Source: HXMU1420-13 sp024742815
GTDB lineage: Bacteria; Bacteroidota; Rhodothermia; Balneolales; Balneolaceae
DNA: 64,000 nt
Assembly (NCBI GenBank): GCA_024742815.1
Contig: JANSXX010000001.1
Coordinates: forward strand, 248,001 to 312,000
Reading direction: 5' to 3'
In this document: positions 54,587 to 63,836 of the stretch, piece by piece
Numbering within the stretch: the stretch's first letter is position 1
How the letters are laid out: each line of letters opens with the position of its first letter
The notes under the pieces: model-generated
The model's input: the letters and a program-made list of their open reading frames with translations, nothing else
What the model was told of the DNA's origin: nothing
Databases searched by the model: none
Made by a program: the position numbers and the translations under genes

Positions 54587-56871
54587 TTCGATGAAAAATT
54601 AAAGTTATAGGCGATGCTCGGGATAAATCCGAACAGACCTTGTTGAGCATATTCATACGCCGAGCCATTGTATTGAACATCAACACGGAAAGGGGCGGCT
54701 CTGTTGTAAAAATTATAAGCCCCTATATGCCATTCGCCCCCAAATCGTCGGCTTCCTCTTGGTTTCAAAATAAAATTGATGTCTAATCGATGTGAAGAGC
54801 CTAGTGCGGTTCCATTTCGATCATCATAAATTGGTATCAACTCGACGGAAGTGAGGGATGAGTTAGGCATTAAAAACTGTCCGGTTTGAGGGGTAAATCT
54901 AGCTCCCGATTGATACGTCCACACCGCTGAAAATGACACACGAGCATTGAATTCGAACAGAGAAACAAAGCTTGCCACATGACGGCGGTCGTATTTTGCA
55001 GGATATGTTTGCCCGCGATTTAATTCATCAAAAGTTCGATCAGTTTTAGAAATCGAATAACTTGCCCAACCTGTAAACTTGCCGCTGTTTTTTCGAATCA
55101 GAAATTCTAATCCAATAGAACGACCGGAACCGGCAAGTAGCTCATTTTCAAAATTATCGTTCAAGATTAACGATGCACCTTCGCGATATTCTATCAGGTT
55201 TTCGAGTGATTTCAGATATCCTTCAATCGTCACACTGATCTGTTCTGCTGGAAAAATTCTTGTATATCCGGTACTAATTTGATGCGAATATTGCGGTTTG
55301 ATGGATGCCGTTACCGGATACCACAAATCGGTGGGTAAGGCGATACTTGACGACGAAACACGATGCATATATTGGCGCATCAAGCTGTAACTTGCTTTCA
55401 CAGAATGACGATCATTGAACTTGTATCGGGCGGCTAACCTAGGTTCAGGTCCTGAATAAAATGCATTTTCTGCGGCAGTAAATGATAAACGAAATCCGGC
55501 ATTTACACTCAGATTTTCAGTTATCTCTCGTTCATTTCCTACATAAATTGCTCCTTCCAGATTTTGAATAAGCCCACCTTTTCGATTTTCAATAAAGTCG
55601 CTGATCTCGCCTGAAGTAGATATAACATTTGGCCGGAAGAAATGCCCTACGGATTGAGCACCGAATACAAATTTATTGTTCGGACTTTCGAAATATTCCC
55701 AGTCTGCGGATAAGCCCACATCTTGAATTTTCGAACGAATCAGTATGTTATTATTAATAAAATCGCCTTCGATATCGTATTTAAATCATGTTTGATGGAG
55801 GGTTACATTGCTGAATGTTTTCTTGTTTTTGTAGATGTGATTCCATCGAATAGTAGAAGTGAAATTCCCAAGATTAAATCCAAAGCCGAGATCTTCACTG
55901 CCTTCATTTGTTTGCTCGGTTTCATCAAAAGCGAGCACATCATCCCCAAAGTAAGTACTCACATAAATGCGGTCATTTTCGCTGATCTTGTAATTAAGTT
56001 TAGCGTTGTAATCGTAAAAATAATAGGGCAGTGGCACGCCTACAGCCTGAAACACTTTATCTATATAAGTACGTCGTGCAGCTACCATAAAACTCATTTT
56101 CTCGGGGATAACCGGTCCATCAATGGTGAGCCGAGAAGTAAGTAAGCCAATGCCACCCCGTGCATTATAGCGCTGCAAACTCCCCTCGTTCATTCGCACA
56201 TCCATCACCGAAGATAATCGTCCGCCTTGATTTGCCGGAAATGCTCCTTTTACCAATTCTACATTTTTGATGGCATCGGAATTAAATACAGAGAAAAACC
56301 CAAAAAGATGCCCGATGTTATATACCACAGCATCATCCAGAATCACAAGGTTTTGATCATCGGTTCCGCCTCGTACGAACATTCCGGTGGTACCTTCGTT
56401 GCCACTGGTAACGCCGGGTAAAAGCTGAGCTACTTTGATCAAATCCGATTCGCCGCCAAGTGTTGGAATTGAGCTGATTTCCCGAGGCTGAAGCTTGATG
56501 GTTCCCATTCGCGTGGAGTTCACTTGCTCTTGCAGTTCGATGGGAGTTGCACTTACTTCAATCTCTCCTAGTTGCCCAATATTTTCATCAAGAAAAAAAT
56601 TAAGCGTTAGATTTTCGGTCAAACTTAGGGTGGTGTCGATGGTTTGATACCCCAGATAAGAAACCTGAACTCTGAATGTGCTTGTTGATGGAGAAATGGA
56701 ATAAAATCCATAAGCATTGGTTGCAGTACCCGACTGAATTTCCGGTAAATAAAGCGTTGCACCCGGAAGCGATTCTCCATCCGACCGATCATATACATGA
56801 CCACTTAAGGTGTACTGAGCCTGAGCACTTCCGATCATCAAAAAGAAAAGCAGAAACAGCGTTTTTTTCAT
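54583..56871 (-). pseudogene. TonB-dependent receptor interrupted by one in-frame TGA
   Basis: A 762-codon reading frame with one internal stop. The first part (56871-55786) encodes a signal peptide (1-18), a carboxypeptidase-like domain (about 20-100) and the plug (LGGESDLIKVAQLLPGVTSG, GMFVRGGTDDQNLVILDDAVVYN). TGA at 55786-55788 follows TLHQT. The same frame continues as FKYDIEGDFINNN through the barrel (55785-54583) to FNFSSK with no other fault. A single substitution such as CGA or TGG to TGA would explain it. It overlaps neighbours on both sides by 4 bp. It may be a recent nonsense mutation, a read error or a read-through case. Confidence 0.9.
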
Positions 56872-57593
56872 TGATTTCGGAGTCTGAAATGAAGGCTGAG
56901 ATGCGTTCCTTGGAACACTGTGGAAGAACGGTTTCCGTCAGCTCGATGACTGATAAAAGTTGGTCGACTAGTTAGCGAAATAGAAACGTTGCGAACAAGT
57001 TTCAGGCGGGCGGATAACGGGACGGATAATCCAATGAGTGGAGATTGCTTCCCAAAAAACTGATATGATTCCGGGAAAAACTCGGTGTTGACCGTTTGGG
57101 TAGTAATTGACGAGACCGGAATGCCAAAATTCAATATTCCACCCACAGTAAACTTTAGTTTTTTACTGGTTCTAAACACTCGCTGATAGCCGGCATGGAG
57201 TCTAAAATACTCGCTTTTATTCAATACCGAGGTGTTTGCAGCGAGGGAATCGAATTGTATGGATGCTGTAGTGCCAAAGTAGGTTTCAATATTTCCGGCA
57301 TGTATACCGATTATGTATTCATTTGATGGATTTTCATTAATCATGAGTTGAAAATCTATGGTAAACCCATTTGCATACTGTTTGGATTCTTCTTCGAACT
57401 CAACAAGTCCATTGGTTTTAAAAAAAGCCGGATTTTTGGTGTTTGCAATCAAAGCACTTAACACCCCAAGATCATCCGTAGCAGATAAATTTTGCCCATA
57501 AATTTCGATGCCTTTAACCTCAATAGTTTGAGCCTTCAGAAAGATAGGAGCCATTATTATGGCTAGCGCCAGATATGCAAATCGGTTTAACAT
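56868..57593 (-). CDS. Exported protein of unknown function upstream of the TonB receptor
   Basis: A 241-residue protein with a signal peptide (about 1-21, ending LKAQ). The rest looks like a small beta-barrel: many alternating strands (EYFRLHAGYQRVF, LKFTVGGILNFG, HLSLHFRLRNQ). Family not recognised. It is the first gene of the receptor/DUF4249 operon, with a 4-bp ATGA overlap to the receptor, so it is probably a partner in the same uptake or surface function. Confidence 0.75.
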   Translation of the reverse strand: MLNRFAYLALAIIMAPIFLKAQTIEVKGIEIYGQNLSATDDLGVLSALIANTKNPAFFKTNGLVEFEEESKQYANGFTIDFQLMINENPSNEYIIGIHAGNIETYFGTTASIQFDSLAANTSVLNKSEYFRLHAGYQRVFRTSKKLKFTVGGILNFGIPVSSITTQTVNTEFFPESYQFFGKQSPLIGLSVPLSARLKLVRNVSISLTSRPTFISHRADGNRSSTVFQGTHLSLHFRLRNQ

Positions 57594-57677
57594 AATCAGC
57601 GCAAAGATAGAAGCTTTGGGGAAAGATAGTGCGCTTTTTATTCAGTGCTATTGTGTTTTATTGGCAAATAGACAAGG

Positions 57678-57740
57678 TGCTTCGGTGGTGGAACCAGTGG
57701 TTCCCGCGAGACTTCACGAACCGGCGGTTCGTGACGAGGT
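57678..57740. repeat. Palindromic repeat cluster, left side of the HigBA module
   Basis: It contains GAACC-AGT-GGTTC (57691-57703 with spacer 57696-57698) and a perfect 9+3+9 palindrome TCACGAACC, GGC, GGTTCGTGA (57714-57734), then CGAG. The 26 bases 57678-57703 match 58542-58567 at 24 of 26 positions. Confidence 0.88.
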
Positions 57741-57832
57741 AGGGAGGGGGCAGAGCTAACCATTAACAACTAGATAAATCAGCCGAAAATTTCTGTGGTT
57801 TAGTGTTTTCGTGGCACTAAGAACAATCCAAT

Positions 57833-58129
57833 TTAGGAAGTAACGATGGGTTGAATCTCTTTTTTAAGTTGTTCACCAATTGCATCGTATGTTGTTTCTA
57901 ATTCATATCGATCTTGAAGCCGAAGCCAAAATTCTGGGGTAGTATTCAACGCAATACTAAATCGAATTGCTGTATCTCCGGTTATTGATCGTTTGCCATT
58001 TATGATTTGATTTACCCGATTCGCAGGCACTTTTATAATGCGCGAAAACTCACGTTGAGTAATATTCAAAGGATCTAAAAACTCCTCTTTCAACATTTCT
58101 CCGGGATGTACGGGGGCTATTTTTTTCAT
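57833..58129 (-). CDS. higA: HigA-type antitoxin
   Basis: A 98-residue XRE-type DNA-binding antitoxin: PVHPGEMLKEEFLDPLNITQREFSRIIKVPANRVNQIINGKRSITGDTAIR, the classic HigA N-terminus and helix-turn-helix. I start at the ATG at 58129 (MKKIAPVHPGEML); the open frame extends to 58204 but the extension overlaps higB. It follows higB by 5 bp. The toxin-first order is typical of HigBA. Confidence 0.94.
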   Translation of the reverse strand: MKKIAPVHPGEMLKEEFLDPLNITQREFSRIIKVPANRVNQIINGKRSITGDTAIRFSIALNTTPEFWLRLQDRYELETTYDAIGEQLKKEIQPIVTS

Positions 58130-58134
58130 AATTA

Positions 58135-58419
58135 TTACTTGTGGTAGTCTACAATTTCTACTTCGAATGCACCTGAATCCTTCCAAATAAAGCAAATACG
58201 CCATTGATTGTTAATTCTGATGCTATGCTGTCCCTCACGATTTCCGGATAATTTTTCTAATCGATTTCCAGGTGGTGACCTTAATTCCTCAACGCTAGAC
58301 ATCAAATCAATTTGAAGTAATTTTCGATAAGCTCTTCGCTGAATATTCTCGGGGATCTTTTTGGAATATGATCTTCCAAATATCTTTTCAGTCTCCTTAT
58401 CAGCGAAAGATTTAATCAT
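58135..58419 (-). CDS. higB: HigB-type toxin (RelE superfamily)
   Basis: A 94-residue ribosome-dependent mRNA endonuclease of the HigB type. Characteristic segments are MIKSFADKETEKIFGR, RKLLQIDLMSSVEELRSPPGNRLEKLSG, QHSIRINNQWRICFIW and VEIVDYHK. The catalytic residues of the family (RINNQWRICF and terminal YH) are present, so it should be active. Confidence 0.94.
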   Translation of the reverse strand: MIKSFADKETEKIFGRSYSKKIPENIQRRAYRKLLQIDLMSSVEELRSPPGNRLEKLSGNREGQHSIRINNQWRICFIWKDSGAFEVEIVDYHK

Positions 58420-58525
58420 ATTTATGTGTTACGCGTCGCATAACAAATTAGAAAATTCGCGGATAACATTCAAAGTGCAAGTACTAGTTGCAGTGTATTG
58501 TAGCTTTGCGATTTGGGAGATAGCG

Positions 58526-58575
58526 GAACCAGTGGTAAACATGCTTCGGTTGTAGAACCAGTGGTTCGTGACGAG
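58526..58575. repeat. Palindromic repeat, right side of the HigBA module
   Basis: An imperfect copy (GAACCAGTGGTA, 58526-58537) and a perfect one (GAACC-AGT-GGTTC, 58555-58567) followed by GTGACGAG. It is the same as the left cluster with one palindrome removed, in the same orientation. Confidence 0.85.
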
Positions 58576-58625
58576 ATCTAATCAATACAAATTCCGTGTA
58601 TTCGTGATTCCGTGGCTTACATTAA

Positions 58626-60737
58626 TCAATAAAACGTCTTTCCGGATTTTGCCATTTCTACCAAAATAGGAGCAGGAGTAAATCGCACTCCAAATCGATC
58701 GGTAAATTGATGCATGCGATCGACTACATTTTCAACTCCGGCATAATCTACATAACGGAATGGTCCGCCGGTAAAGGGAGGGAACCCCAATCCCAGAATG
58801 GCACCTAAATCTCCATCGGTTGGGGATTTCAAAATATCTTCCTGCAAACAATAAGCCGCTTCGTTTACCATCATCAGTGCCATGCGTAGTTGTGCGTATT
58901 CTGCATCGGGATTTTTCCGATTTGAGCCTCCGAAGTGCTGATAAATCGCCGAGTTCACCTGCTTTTTCTTCGATTCGTAGGTGTATAAGCCTTTTTTATT
59001 TTTCCGGCCAAGATACCCTGCTTCCATCAATTCATTGGCTTTGGTGGATGACTTACCACCTCGGGCATTAAACATCGGTGCCATCGTTTCGCCTACGTGT
59101 GCACCAACATCCATTCCAACTTCGTCGAGCAGTGCCATTGGTCCAACCGGATAGCCGAATTTTTTCATCACTGAATCCAGAAATTCAATCGAAGCGCCTT
59201 CTTCCAGTAATAACAGTGCCTCATTCATATAAGGGGCTAAAATCCTTGTAGTGTAGAAACCGGGGCCGTCACCCACAACAATCACCGTTTTTCCTTGCTT
59301 CACGCCAATATCGTAAGCTGTGGCAGTAACCCAATTAGCGGTTTGCTCTGTAGTGATTATTTCCAGCAGCGGCATTTTTTGAACCGGCGAGAAGTAGTGC
59401 ATCCCGATAATATTTTCAGGTCGTTTAGCACCTTTAGCAATTTCTGAAATCGGAAGGGAAGAGGTGTTTGTAGCAAAAATACAGTGATCTTTGGTATTTG
59501 TTTCCACCTCAGCCACGATGCGTCGTTTGAGATCCAAATCTTCAAAAACGGCTTCAATCACCACATCCGCTTTACCAAATGCATCGTAAGAATCAGTTCC
59601 GGCAACCCGACTGAATATCTGATCCCGCTCAAACTCAGTCAGTATGCGCTTTTTGGTTTTTTGATTCAGTTCATCATAAATGGCTTTTTCACCCTTCGCG
59701 GCATCTTCCATCGTGCGATCTTTCAACAGCACTGAATATTTCCCTTTATTGATGCTCACATCTGCAATGCCGGAGCCCATCAGTCCTGCACCTAAAATTC
59801 CGATCGTATTTACTGAACGCACTTCCGATTCCAGCGGATTCTTTTTGGCATCGGTCATCCCAAAAAACAGATTTACCAGCGCACGGGATTCAGGCGTTGC
59901 GCCTGCTTCCCCAAAGAGTTTGGCTTCGTTTTCCAGTCCTTTTTTTAACCCGTTTTTGTATCCAAACTCTACCGAATCGATGATGTACATCGGGGCGGGA
60001 TAATTACCTTTAGTTTGTCCTAAAGTCTTTTTTCGTGCCTGAGAAAAAATGATGCTTCGACCGATTGGATTGCCTTCCAGTAACTTTTCAATGAAAGAAC
60101 GTCGGTCTTTTCTGTCATAATTTTTAGATCCGGTCAGCTTGCCAACGGCTTTGATAGCGGCTTCTTCCAGTGCATCTTTGTGGATGAGTTCATCAACCAA
60201 CCCGATTTTCTTTGCAGAACGTGCATAGATGTTTTTTCCGGTGAGCATGTAGGCTAACGCCTTTTGGATTCCCACCAGGCGAGGGAGTCGTTGAGTACCT
60301 CCTGTGCCCGGAATAACTCCAAGTTTGACTTCCGGTAAGGCCAACACCGTTTTTTTGTGATTGGATGCAATCCGATAATGGCACGCCAGTGAGAGCTCAA
60401 GTCCGCCACCCATACAATTTCCATGGATTGCCACTACCACCGGTTTTTTGAAGTCAGCAATACGATTCAAGATGGCATGACCATCCAGACTGAGTTGCTC
60501 CAACTCTTCGGCAGTCTCCCTAGCTTTGAACATGTCGATATCTGCACCTGCAATAAAATTGTCTTTTTTCCTGCTGATGAGAACCACGCCATTAACCGAA
60601 TCATCGTTCTCTACAGAGTCCAAAATCTCACTGAACTGCTGCATCATCGCCTCATCCAGTGTATTAACTTTTTCACCGGGTTTATCGAGGCTCAAAATCG
60701 CCACGGAATCTTTGATTTCTTGTTGGATGTAGCTCAT
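58626..60737 (-). CDS. fadJ: Fatty-acid oxidation complex alpha subunit (enoyl-CoA hydratase / 3-hydroxyacyl-CoA dehydrogenase)
   Basis: A 703-residue bifunctional beta-oxidation enzyme. The crotonase half (1-190) has GNCMGGGLELSLACHYRIA and LPEVKLGVIPGTGGTQRLPR with both catalytic glutamates. The dehydrogenase half (from about 305) has IGILGAGLMGSGIADV, the catalytic-region MHYFSPVQKMPLLEI and VGDGPGFYTTRI. Length fits FadJ/FadB. The thiolase gene lies 234 bp upstream on the same strand, so the pair probably forms the trifunctional complex. Confidence 0.94.
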   Translation of the reverse strand: MSYIQQEIKDSVAILSLDKPGEKVNTLDEAMMQQFSEILDSVENDDSVNGVVLISRKKDNFIAGADIDMFKARETAEELEQLSLDGHAILNRIADFKKPVVVAIHGNCMGGGLELSLACHYRIASNHKKTVLALPEVKLGVIPGTGGTQRLPRLVGIQKALAYMLTGKNIYARSAKKIGLVDELIHKDALEEAAIKAVGKLTGSKNYDRKDRRSFIEKLLEGNPIGRSIIFSQARKKTLGQTKGNYPAPMYIIDSVEFGYKNGLKKGLENEAKLFGEAGATPESRALVNLFFGMTDAKKNPLESEVRSVNTIGILGAGLMGSGIADVSINKGKYSVLLKDRTMEDAAKGEKAIYDELNQKTKKRILTEFERDQIFSRVAGTDSYDAFGKADVVIEAVFEDLDLKRRIVAEVETNTKDHCIFATNTSSLPISEIAKGAKRPENIIGMHYFSPVQKMPLLEIITTEQTANWVTATAYDIGVKQGKTVIVVGDGPGFYTTRILAPYMNEALLLLEEGASIEFLDSVMKKFGYPVGPMALLDEVGMDVGAHVGETMAPMFNARGGKSSTKANELMEAGYLGRKNKKGLYTYESKKKQVNSAIYQHFGGSNRKNPDAEYAQLRMALMMVNEAAYCLQEDILKSPTDGDLGAILGLGFPPFTGGPFRYVDYAGVENVVDRMHQFTDRFGVRFTPAPILVEMAKSGKTFY

Positions 60738-60819
60738 GGTGTCAGTTGTAAGTTGAGTTTTATGTGTGTGGTTTGAGCTTTTTGGATAAATTCTTGCTCG
60801 AATCGGACCTCCCCTTGTT

Positions 60820-60899
60820 CCCCTCCTTGGTAAGGAGGGGAGACTCTGTAAAAATGCTCAGAGCCCTATCAACGAGTCCTTCTCCTTGCGAAGGAGAAG
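60820..60899. repeat. Two 9+3+9 palindromes between fadJ and fadI
   Basis: CCCCTCCTT, GGT, AAGGAGGGG (60820-60840) and CTTCTCCTT, GCG, AAGGAGAAG (60879-60899). Both are perfect, with 3-nt loops. They share the CTCCTT/AAGGAG core and have different outer bases that stay complementary. They lie in the fadJ 5' leader and could affect the fadI-fadJ message. Confidence 0.9.
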
Positions 60900-60971
60900 A
60901 CAGATTTATCCACCGAAGTGCGTATTCGTACGTGGGTAGGGTAGGTCGGTATGTGATGGAGGATTCCAATC

Positions 60972-62270
60972 TTAATACCTCTCCAAAATGATCGCGTGAC
61001 CCTGCCCACCAGCGGCGCAGGCGGTGACGAGCGCGTATTTGCCATCTTCGCGGATTAGTCGATTAGCGGCGGTGGTAACCAAACGAACACCGGTGGCTCC
61101 AAAAGGATGCCCTAAAGAAAGTGAGCCACCTAAGGTGTTCATTTTGTCCATCGGGATTTGCCCGACTTTCTGGTTTTTGCCCAACGATTTTTTGGCAAAT
61201 TCATCTGAATCTAACGCATTCAAAACGGCTAGAACCTGACCGGCAAAGGCTTCGTGCACTTCAAATATGTCAATGTCATCAATTGATAATTCCATTCGAT
61301 CCAGCACTTTTGGAGTGGCGTAAGCAGGACCGAGTAGCAATTCATCGCCGGGATCTTGACTCACATACACATATTCGCGCAAGTAGGCTTTTGGTTTGAG
61401 TCCTAAATCCAGGGCAGATTGCTCATCCATGATTAAAGATGCTGATGCTCCATCCGTTAAAAACGAAGCATTTCCGGCGGTGATGGTTCCGTGAGGTTTG
61501 ATAAAAGCCGGGCGGAGTTTTCCGAGTTTCTCCATGGTTGTATCCGCACGGAAACCGTTGTCTTGTGTAACTAAATCAAATTTCGGGGGGACAGGAGTTT
61601 CAAGTACTTCAAGTTTTAATAAGCCTTCTTCGGTTGCTTTCGCTGCCAGGTGATGCGATCGCATCGCAAATTCATCCTGATCGGTGCGCGAAACTCCAAA
61701 TCGAGCTGCCATTCGATCGGCAGATTGTCCCATTGTTTCTCCGGTCGAGAATTCGGCGATGGCGGGTAGTTCGGGTAAAAAATCTTTGATTCCTAATCCC
61801 TTAAAAAACTTCAAAAACTCAACGGGCGATTTATACTTTCGGGCATCCAGTACTTTTTGTCGGAATTTCTTTTTGAAGCGAACGGGAATGTCGCTCATGG
61901 TTTCGGTGCCGCCTGCAAGTACGATCTTTGCCTGACCGGTTCTGATCATCTCCATCCCCGAGGTAATTGCCTGATTGGAGGAAATGCACGCCATCGAAAC
62001 GGTGTGAGCGGGAACGGTATTGGGGATGCCGGCACCTAAAGCACTTTCGCGGGTAACATTGCTGGTCTTCACTTCCTGAATTACCGTGCCCATAATTACC
62101 TGATCTATGGTAGCGGGATCGAGATCATTTCTGGCGAGCAAACCCGAGATAGCCATTCGCCCGAGATCGTATGCCATTAGGTGTTTATAGTTGGTGGATG
62201 ATTTTAAAAAAGGAATCCGGACGCCATCCACCAAAACCGGTGTTCCTCCATAATTGCTTGTTGTGCCCAT
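60972..62270 (-). CDS. fadI: Acetyl-CoA acyltransferase (beta-ketothiolase)
   Basis: A 432-residue thiolase for the last beta-oxidation step. The nucleophile cysteine is in VSMACISSNQAITSG, with VHEAFAGQVLAVLNAL, GHPFGATGVRLVTTAANRL and the acid-base cysteine in ALVTACAAGGQGHAI. The length and N-terminal insert fit FadI rather than the shorter FadA. A 15-bp palindrome sits 24 bp upstream of its start. Confidence 0.93.
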   Translation of the reverse strand: MGTTSNYGGTPVLVDGVRIPFLKSSTNYKHLMAYDLGRMAISGLLARNDLDPATIDQVIMGTVIQEVKTSNVTRESALGAGIPNTVPAHTVSMACISSNQAITSGMEMIRTGQAKIVLAGGTETMSDIPVRFKKKFRQKVLDARKYKSPVEFLKFFKGLGIKDFLPELPAIAEFSTGETMGQSADRMAARFGVSRTDQDEFAMRSHHLAAKATEEGLLKLEVLETPVPPKFDLVTQDNGFRADTTMEKLGKLRPAFIKPHGTITAGNASFLTDGASASLIMDEQSALDLGLKPKAYLREYVYVSQDPGDELLLGPAYATPKVLDRMELSIDDIDIFEVHEAFAGQVLAVLNALDSDEFAKKSLGKNQKVGQIPMDKMNTLGGSLSLGHPFGATGVRLVTTAANRLIREDGKYALVTACAAGGQGHAIILERY

Positions 62271-62294
62271 AGTTCAGAATTATTGTGGGCGTAA

Positions 62295-62309
62295 GTTAAC
62301 AGTGTTAAC
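62295..62309. promoter_or_regulatory. Candidate operator upstream of fadI
   Basis: GTTAAC, AGT, GTTAAC: a 6+3+6 palindrome located 24 bp upstream of the fadI start. On the minus strand it lies immediately 3' of ATTATTTG, which resembles a -7 element. The position fits a repressor site for fatty-acid degradation genes. The binding protein is unknown. Confidence 0.5.
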
Positions 62310-62339
62310 CAAATAATCAATATGATTGCTATTTTTTCT

Positions 62340-62369
62340 TTTGATGGGTTAGAAATACTCGTATATTTG
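62340..62369 (+). promoter_or_regulatory. Bacteroidota-type promoter of tRNA-Val
   Basis: TTTG (62340-62343) and TATATTTG (62362-62369) are 18 nt apart, close to the TTTG-N19-TAnnTTTG consensus. The tRNA starts 18 nt downstream. Confidence 0.75.
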
Positions 62370-62387
62370 TCGCCCTTGAAACAATCA

Positions 62388-62465
<78 letters not shown>

Positions 62466-62470
62466 ATACA

Positions 62471-62503
62471 AAGCCTTTCTGCGAATGCAGGAAGGTTTTT
62501 TTT
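62471..62503 (+). terminator. Terminator of tRNA-Val
   Basis: An imperfect stem (AAGCCTTTCTGC with GCAGGAAGGTT) around loop GAAT, ending in eight T. Confidence 0.85.
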
Positions 62504-62535
62504 ATGGCTACAAGTTCTCAGTTACTTTCAGAGTC

Positions 62536-62565
62536 ATCCTGATCCGTCAGCTGGCGGAGAAGGAT
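62536..62565. repeat. Nested inverted repeat near 62.55 kb
   Basis: TCCGTCAG (62543-62550) pairs with CTGGCGGA (62551-62558) with one G-T, inside ATCCT (62536-62540) / AGGAT (62561-62565). It looks like another REP-type intergenic element. The rest of 62504-62706 shows no gene. Confidence 0.6.
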
Positions 62566-62706
62566 CTGCGCAACTAACTATTTGGATAGAAGCTTGTTAA
62601 GATGGCTCAAAACCTTTTCGGTTTTGGAGTTTGGATAAACGTTGGCACAATTAATGAATTGGACGTACTATGATTCGGGCTAGATTTATCTAATAATTTT
62701 CCAATT

Positions 62707-63733
62707 CTAAAGAAATTCTTTCTCTGCTTTTGATTGTTCAGAATGCCATTTAGACCATTCATTTTTCTCAAATTCAAAGGCTTCTTTATCAATAACTCGT
62801 TTTCGAATTAGCTCTATATTTTCAATCTTCCTACTTGAAATAATAATTCTTAAAGCATTATTGGCGATTATATTATTGATTTTTTTTGTTTGAATTTCGT
62901 CTAGAATCATTCCCTTTTGTGGTGGTTTTTCTCCAACCTTTGTATACAATAAATGGTAAGGATCCAGCGGGAGTAGAAGTTCAGTTCCTTTATTGCCCCA
63001 GCCCCCAGCAAAATCGTAATCACCATTTTTATAATAATTCAATCTAATTGTTGGACAATCACTTGTAATCCAGTTAAGGCCTTTAAATGGTTTGAGAATA
63101 GTCCAACGATGTTTGAATAGAATTTTTGAAATATCACTATTTAAAAGATATTTGATTGATTCAATCCAAGATTCCCTTCCAATTGAAGTGACTAAATTTA
63201 TTCCGCTGCGCTCATTATCAATATCAACTACCTCGAGTTTTAACGGCACATGTAAGTTGACAGATTTTGACTCAGAATCTTTGATTTCTAATTCTAATTT
63301 TTCAGGATTATGAAGGTATTCTTTAATTGATTGTGCAGCATCATTAATATATTTAGGCATTGATTTCGAGTGCCTTTCTTTGTGTTCATAATATCTTTTT
63401 GGTGTTCTGATATCTTGAGCAAGAAAAAAGGCAATTATATTTTTCCAGTCAGTAGAGGTTAAACGATAGTCATTAATAGCTAATTTTATTGATGGTGCGG
63501 CCTTTGATTCTATTTGGGAATCAAATAAAAATTCAAGCTCATCATTTATGCCATCCTTGGTAATCTTATTGTATAGATGATCATAGCTAGTTAATCTGTT
63601 TGGGCTTACTTCTTTCCAGTAGGGTATTGATTTATGAGAAACAAGAATTCTATAAACCCAAACTTTACCAGAGGTGTTTAACCAGTTTTTCAGATAGAAT
63701 TTTGGGATATAATGATTTTTTTTTTCGTGTCAT
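62707..63733 (-). pseudogene. DUF4238 gene frameshifted at an A10 run, possibly phase-variable
   Basis: A DUF4238 protein of about 341 residues if read through. From the ATG at 63733 the frame begins MTRKKK and then goes wrong at a run of ten A (minus strand; 63716-63725). With nine or twelve A it continues KNHYIPKFYLKNWLNTSG through VSPNRLTSYDHLYNKI to the end with no further fault; KKNHYIPKFYLKNW is the family N-terminal signature. As written, only the part from 63360 (217 residues) has a standard start. Function of DUF4238 is unknown. There is no partner gene, and the base composition is more AT-rich than its neighbours. Confidence 0.82.
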
Positions 63734-63836
63734 GATTGATTCATGAAATTTTTTACCTCAATGAAGAATGGATAAGCTTGAAATTAATTCAAGTAATTAA
63801 TAATAAATATGGGTTATAAGGAATTATCTTTTTTCC

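Noticed and set aside
57559..57759. Plus-strand frame over the palindrome block
   Set aside because: It starts inside the antisense of the unknown-function exported protein and runs over palindromic repeats; composition is not protein-like.
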